NCBI GenBank assembly: GCA_020054495.1
Contig: JAHWGK010000025.1
Location: 1-39,887 of the forward strand
Source of the DNA: Thermoplasmata archaeon
GTDB lineage: Archaea > Thermoplasmatota > E2 > DHVEG-1
DNA length: 39,887 nucleotides
Reading direction: 5' to 3'
The position numbers and the translations under genes were made by a program. A model generated the notes under the pieces. It was not told the origin of the DNA. It worked only from the letters and a program-made list of their open reading frames with translations, and made no database searches. Below, one piece after another: positions 38,431 through 39,887 of this stretch (the stretch's first letter is position 1; each line of letters opens with the position of its first letter).

Positions 38431-39789
38431 ATGATAAATAGAAAAAATATAGCATTAATTCTAACAGCAATTTTTTTAATTTCAAGTGTATCAATTGCTG
38501 TTGAAGGAAGAATACCAATAAAAGAAGCTTTGAATAATAATGTAGTAGATGATACTGGAACAATAGGAGTTAACAAGTTATCAAGTGAGAGTGTAAAACC
38601 TATTTATTTTATCAATGGAGATGAAGGCACATACTTTTTAGGAAAACTCTTCAAAAAATACTTACCAATAAATATGGATGATTTTGAAGAATTTAAACAA
38701 GAAGGCCTAAGAGTAGAATTCACTGGAATTGTTGCTCTAAGGAGCCTAACATCGATTTTACTTGCATTAAAATTACGTGCCCTTCCAATTGTTATTAAAA
38801 CAATAGAAAAACTTGAAGAACCTCAAAATGAGCCACCAATTGCAGAATTTAGCTTCTCTCCTGCATTTCCAAAAGTTTCAGATATAGTGGAATTTAAGGA
38901 TGACTCATTTGATCCGGATGGAGACATAATTGCTTATAACTGGGACTTTGGTGATGGTGAACATTCAGAAGAACAATATCCTATACATCAGTATCTTGAG
39001 GTGGGTAAATACTATGTAACTTTATCAGTAATTGATAATGATTATGAAACTGGTGAAAAAATCCATGAAATAACTGTTGTTGATGAACAAACCCCTGAAT
39101 ACGGAAAACTCTTTGGAACAGTAAAAGAAAAAAATAATCCAGAAAATCCGATATCAAATGCAAAAGTTGCTGCCTATCCTCAGTTTAGTGATCCAAGCTG
39201 CCTATATTATTCAACTTATACAAATGAATTAGGAGAATATACATTAGAAGTTGAATCAGGGATTTATACAGTTATAGCAAGTAAAGAAGGTTATGAAATA
39301 CAAATTTTAAAAGTTGATGTAAAAGCAAATGAAGAAAATGAAGTTAACTTTTTATTAAAAAAAGTTGTTGATACCGTAGATTTCTATATAGATCTAGAAG
39401 GAGAATTCTACAAAGTTGGTACATCAATACAAGTATTAGCAGGATTAGTAAATAATGGTGACGAACCAGTAAAATTAAATGAATTGAGTCTTGAGCACTA
39501 TTCACTTGATTTTGTATTACTAACACCAGATGGAAGAAAGATACACTATATTGGTGAATGTGACTTTTTTTGTCCTGAACAAATAATACTAGAGCCAGGG
39601 GAGTCTCACGAAATAATAATCGATATAACAAACGCAAACCTTGGAGATAAAAATGGTTTATATGACTTTAGAACACTTGGAGATTATTTGATAAAAGGTT
39701 ATTACAAGTCACTTATAAGCTATCCTTCTGGAGTAGGACAATACAAAATTCTAACATCAGAGATACATAGCTTTACAATAGAGGAATAA
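38431..39789 (+). CDS. Secreted PKD plus carboxypeptidase-regulatory-like protein (452 aa)
   Basis: A signal peptide (IALILTAIFLISSVSIAVEG) begins the protein. Residues about 30-135 are of unknown fold. A PKD domain (about 137-225) reads NEPPIAEFSFSPAFPKVSD, DPDGDIIAYNWDFGDG and YYVTLSVIDND. A carboxypeptidase regulatory-like fold follows (about 227-310): YGKLFGTVKEKNNPENPISN and YTVIASKEGYEI. The C-terminal part (315-452) has VNNGDEPVKLNELSL, LLTPDGRKIHYIG and LEPGESHEIIIDI, resembling BsuPI-type or other Ig-like domains. It has no catalytic residues. Likely a binding or structural surface protein. It lies right after the peptidase gene; ATG 38431 has GGTG 7 nt upstream. Confidence 0.78.
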   Translation: MINRKNIALILTAIFLISSVSIAVEGRIPIKEALNNNVVDDTGTIGVNKLSSESVKPIYFINGDEGTYFLGKLFKKYLPINMDDFEEFKQEGLRVEFTGIVALRSLTSILLALKLRALPIVIKTIEKLEEPQNEPPIAEFSFSPAFPKVSDIVEFKDDSFDPDGDIIAYNWDFGDGEHSEEQYPIHQYLEVGKYYVTLSVIDNDYETGEKIHEITVVDEQTPEYGKLFGTVKEKNNPENPISNAKVAAYPQFSDPSCLYYSTYTNELGEYTLEVESGIYTVIASKEGYEIQILKVDVKANEENEVNFLLKKVVDTVDFYIDLEGEFYKVGTSIQVLAGLVNNGDEPVKLNELSLEHYSLDFVLLTPDGRKIHYIGECDFFCPEQIILEPGESHEIIIDITNANLGDKNGLYDFRTLGDYLIKGYYKSLISYPSGVGQYKILTSEIHSFTIEE

Positions 39790-39830
39790 AAATTATAAAA
39801 ACCTCTTTTATTCTTCTATGATAATTCATG

Positions 39831-39858
39831 AGGGTTATGAACCTCGTTCATAGCCTTC
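39831..39858. repeat. GTTCATAGCC hairpin near the window's right edge
   Basis: GGTTATGAAC (39833-39842) and GTTCATAGCC (39846-39855) are inverted repeats with one G-T pair, around a three-base centre CTC. CATAGCCT is also the loop-region phrase of the CTAATCATAGCCT hairpins. Whether it is the same family or a separate one is open. The gene to the right is not in the window. Confidence 0.5.
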
Positions 39859-39887
39859 GTGTTGCATTTTTTCCATTAACTTTATTT

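Overview
The window reads as chromosomal DNA of an AT-rich archaeon, most likely a Thermoplasmatota lineage related to the sediment group MBG-D (Thermoprofundales). Archaeal marker genes support this: FEN1 with a C-terminal PIP box, an XPD-type helicase, carS (archaeol lipid synthesis), purP, a wyosine enzyme (Taw2-like), Tsr3, and an ADP-forming acetyl-CoA synthetase alpha subunit. Promoters look archaeal: TATA boxes about 25 nt upstream of several starts, leaderless genes, and GGAGG/GGTG Shine-Dalgarno sites elsewhere. The set of secreted cysteine peptidases (C25 and C1A families) fits the protein-degrading lifestyle known for MBG-D. The lineage is an inference from gene content.

Layout. 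1-5.65 kb is an accessory segment. It holds the end of a serine hydrolase, a RelBE-type toxin-antitoxin pair, an HTH-nucleotidyltransferase/HEPN pair, a small zinc-ribbon gene, a methyltransferase, a TFIIB-type zinc protein and a CapA-like phosphoesterase. Two families of short intergenic repeats run through it: hairpins built on CTAATCA...TGATTAG, and a roughly 25-bp motif (ACTTGCTAGGTATTGCTTCC) that separates successive single genes like cassettes. 5.65-13.1 kb is a tRNA-Gly hotspot: a 5' tRNA fragment, three tRNA-3'-end-like fragments on the minus strand among small genes, the intact tRNA-Gly(CCC) at 7486-7557, then two more partial 3' copies at 11165 and 13089. The segments between these copies carry only secreted-protein genes: a C25 peptidase with a beta-propeller protein, and a C1A peptidase fused to a beta-helix. 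No integrase gene is present.

13.1-33.7 kb is mostly ordinary chromosome: DUF4314 protein, PepE, CDF transporter, FEN1, MFS transporter, ArgF, a second C1A peptidase divergent from an arylsulfotransferase-like protein, PurP, a metallo-beta-lactamase (beta-CASP-like) nuclease, a YhaM-like OB-HD exoribonuclease, a Trm112-like protein, XPD, Taw2-Tsr3, the ACD alpha subunit, an ACT-domain regulator, a zinc-finger protein, CarS and an ArsR-like regulator. 33.8-39.9 kb returns to surface proteins: a frameshifted small membrane protein, a 1254-residue PPC-domain protein with a C25-like catalytic end, and a secreted PKD/carboxypeptidase-regulatory protein.

Functionally, the secreted peptidases would break down external protein, and the MFS and CDF proteins handle solute and metal movement. 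PepE (dipeptides) and the ADP-forming acyl-CoA synthetase (acyl-CoA to acid plus ATP) fit amino-acid fermentation. All family assignments come from reading motifs in the sequence; no database search was run.
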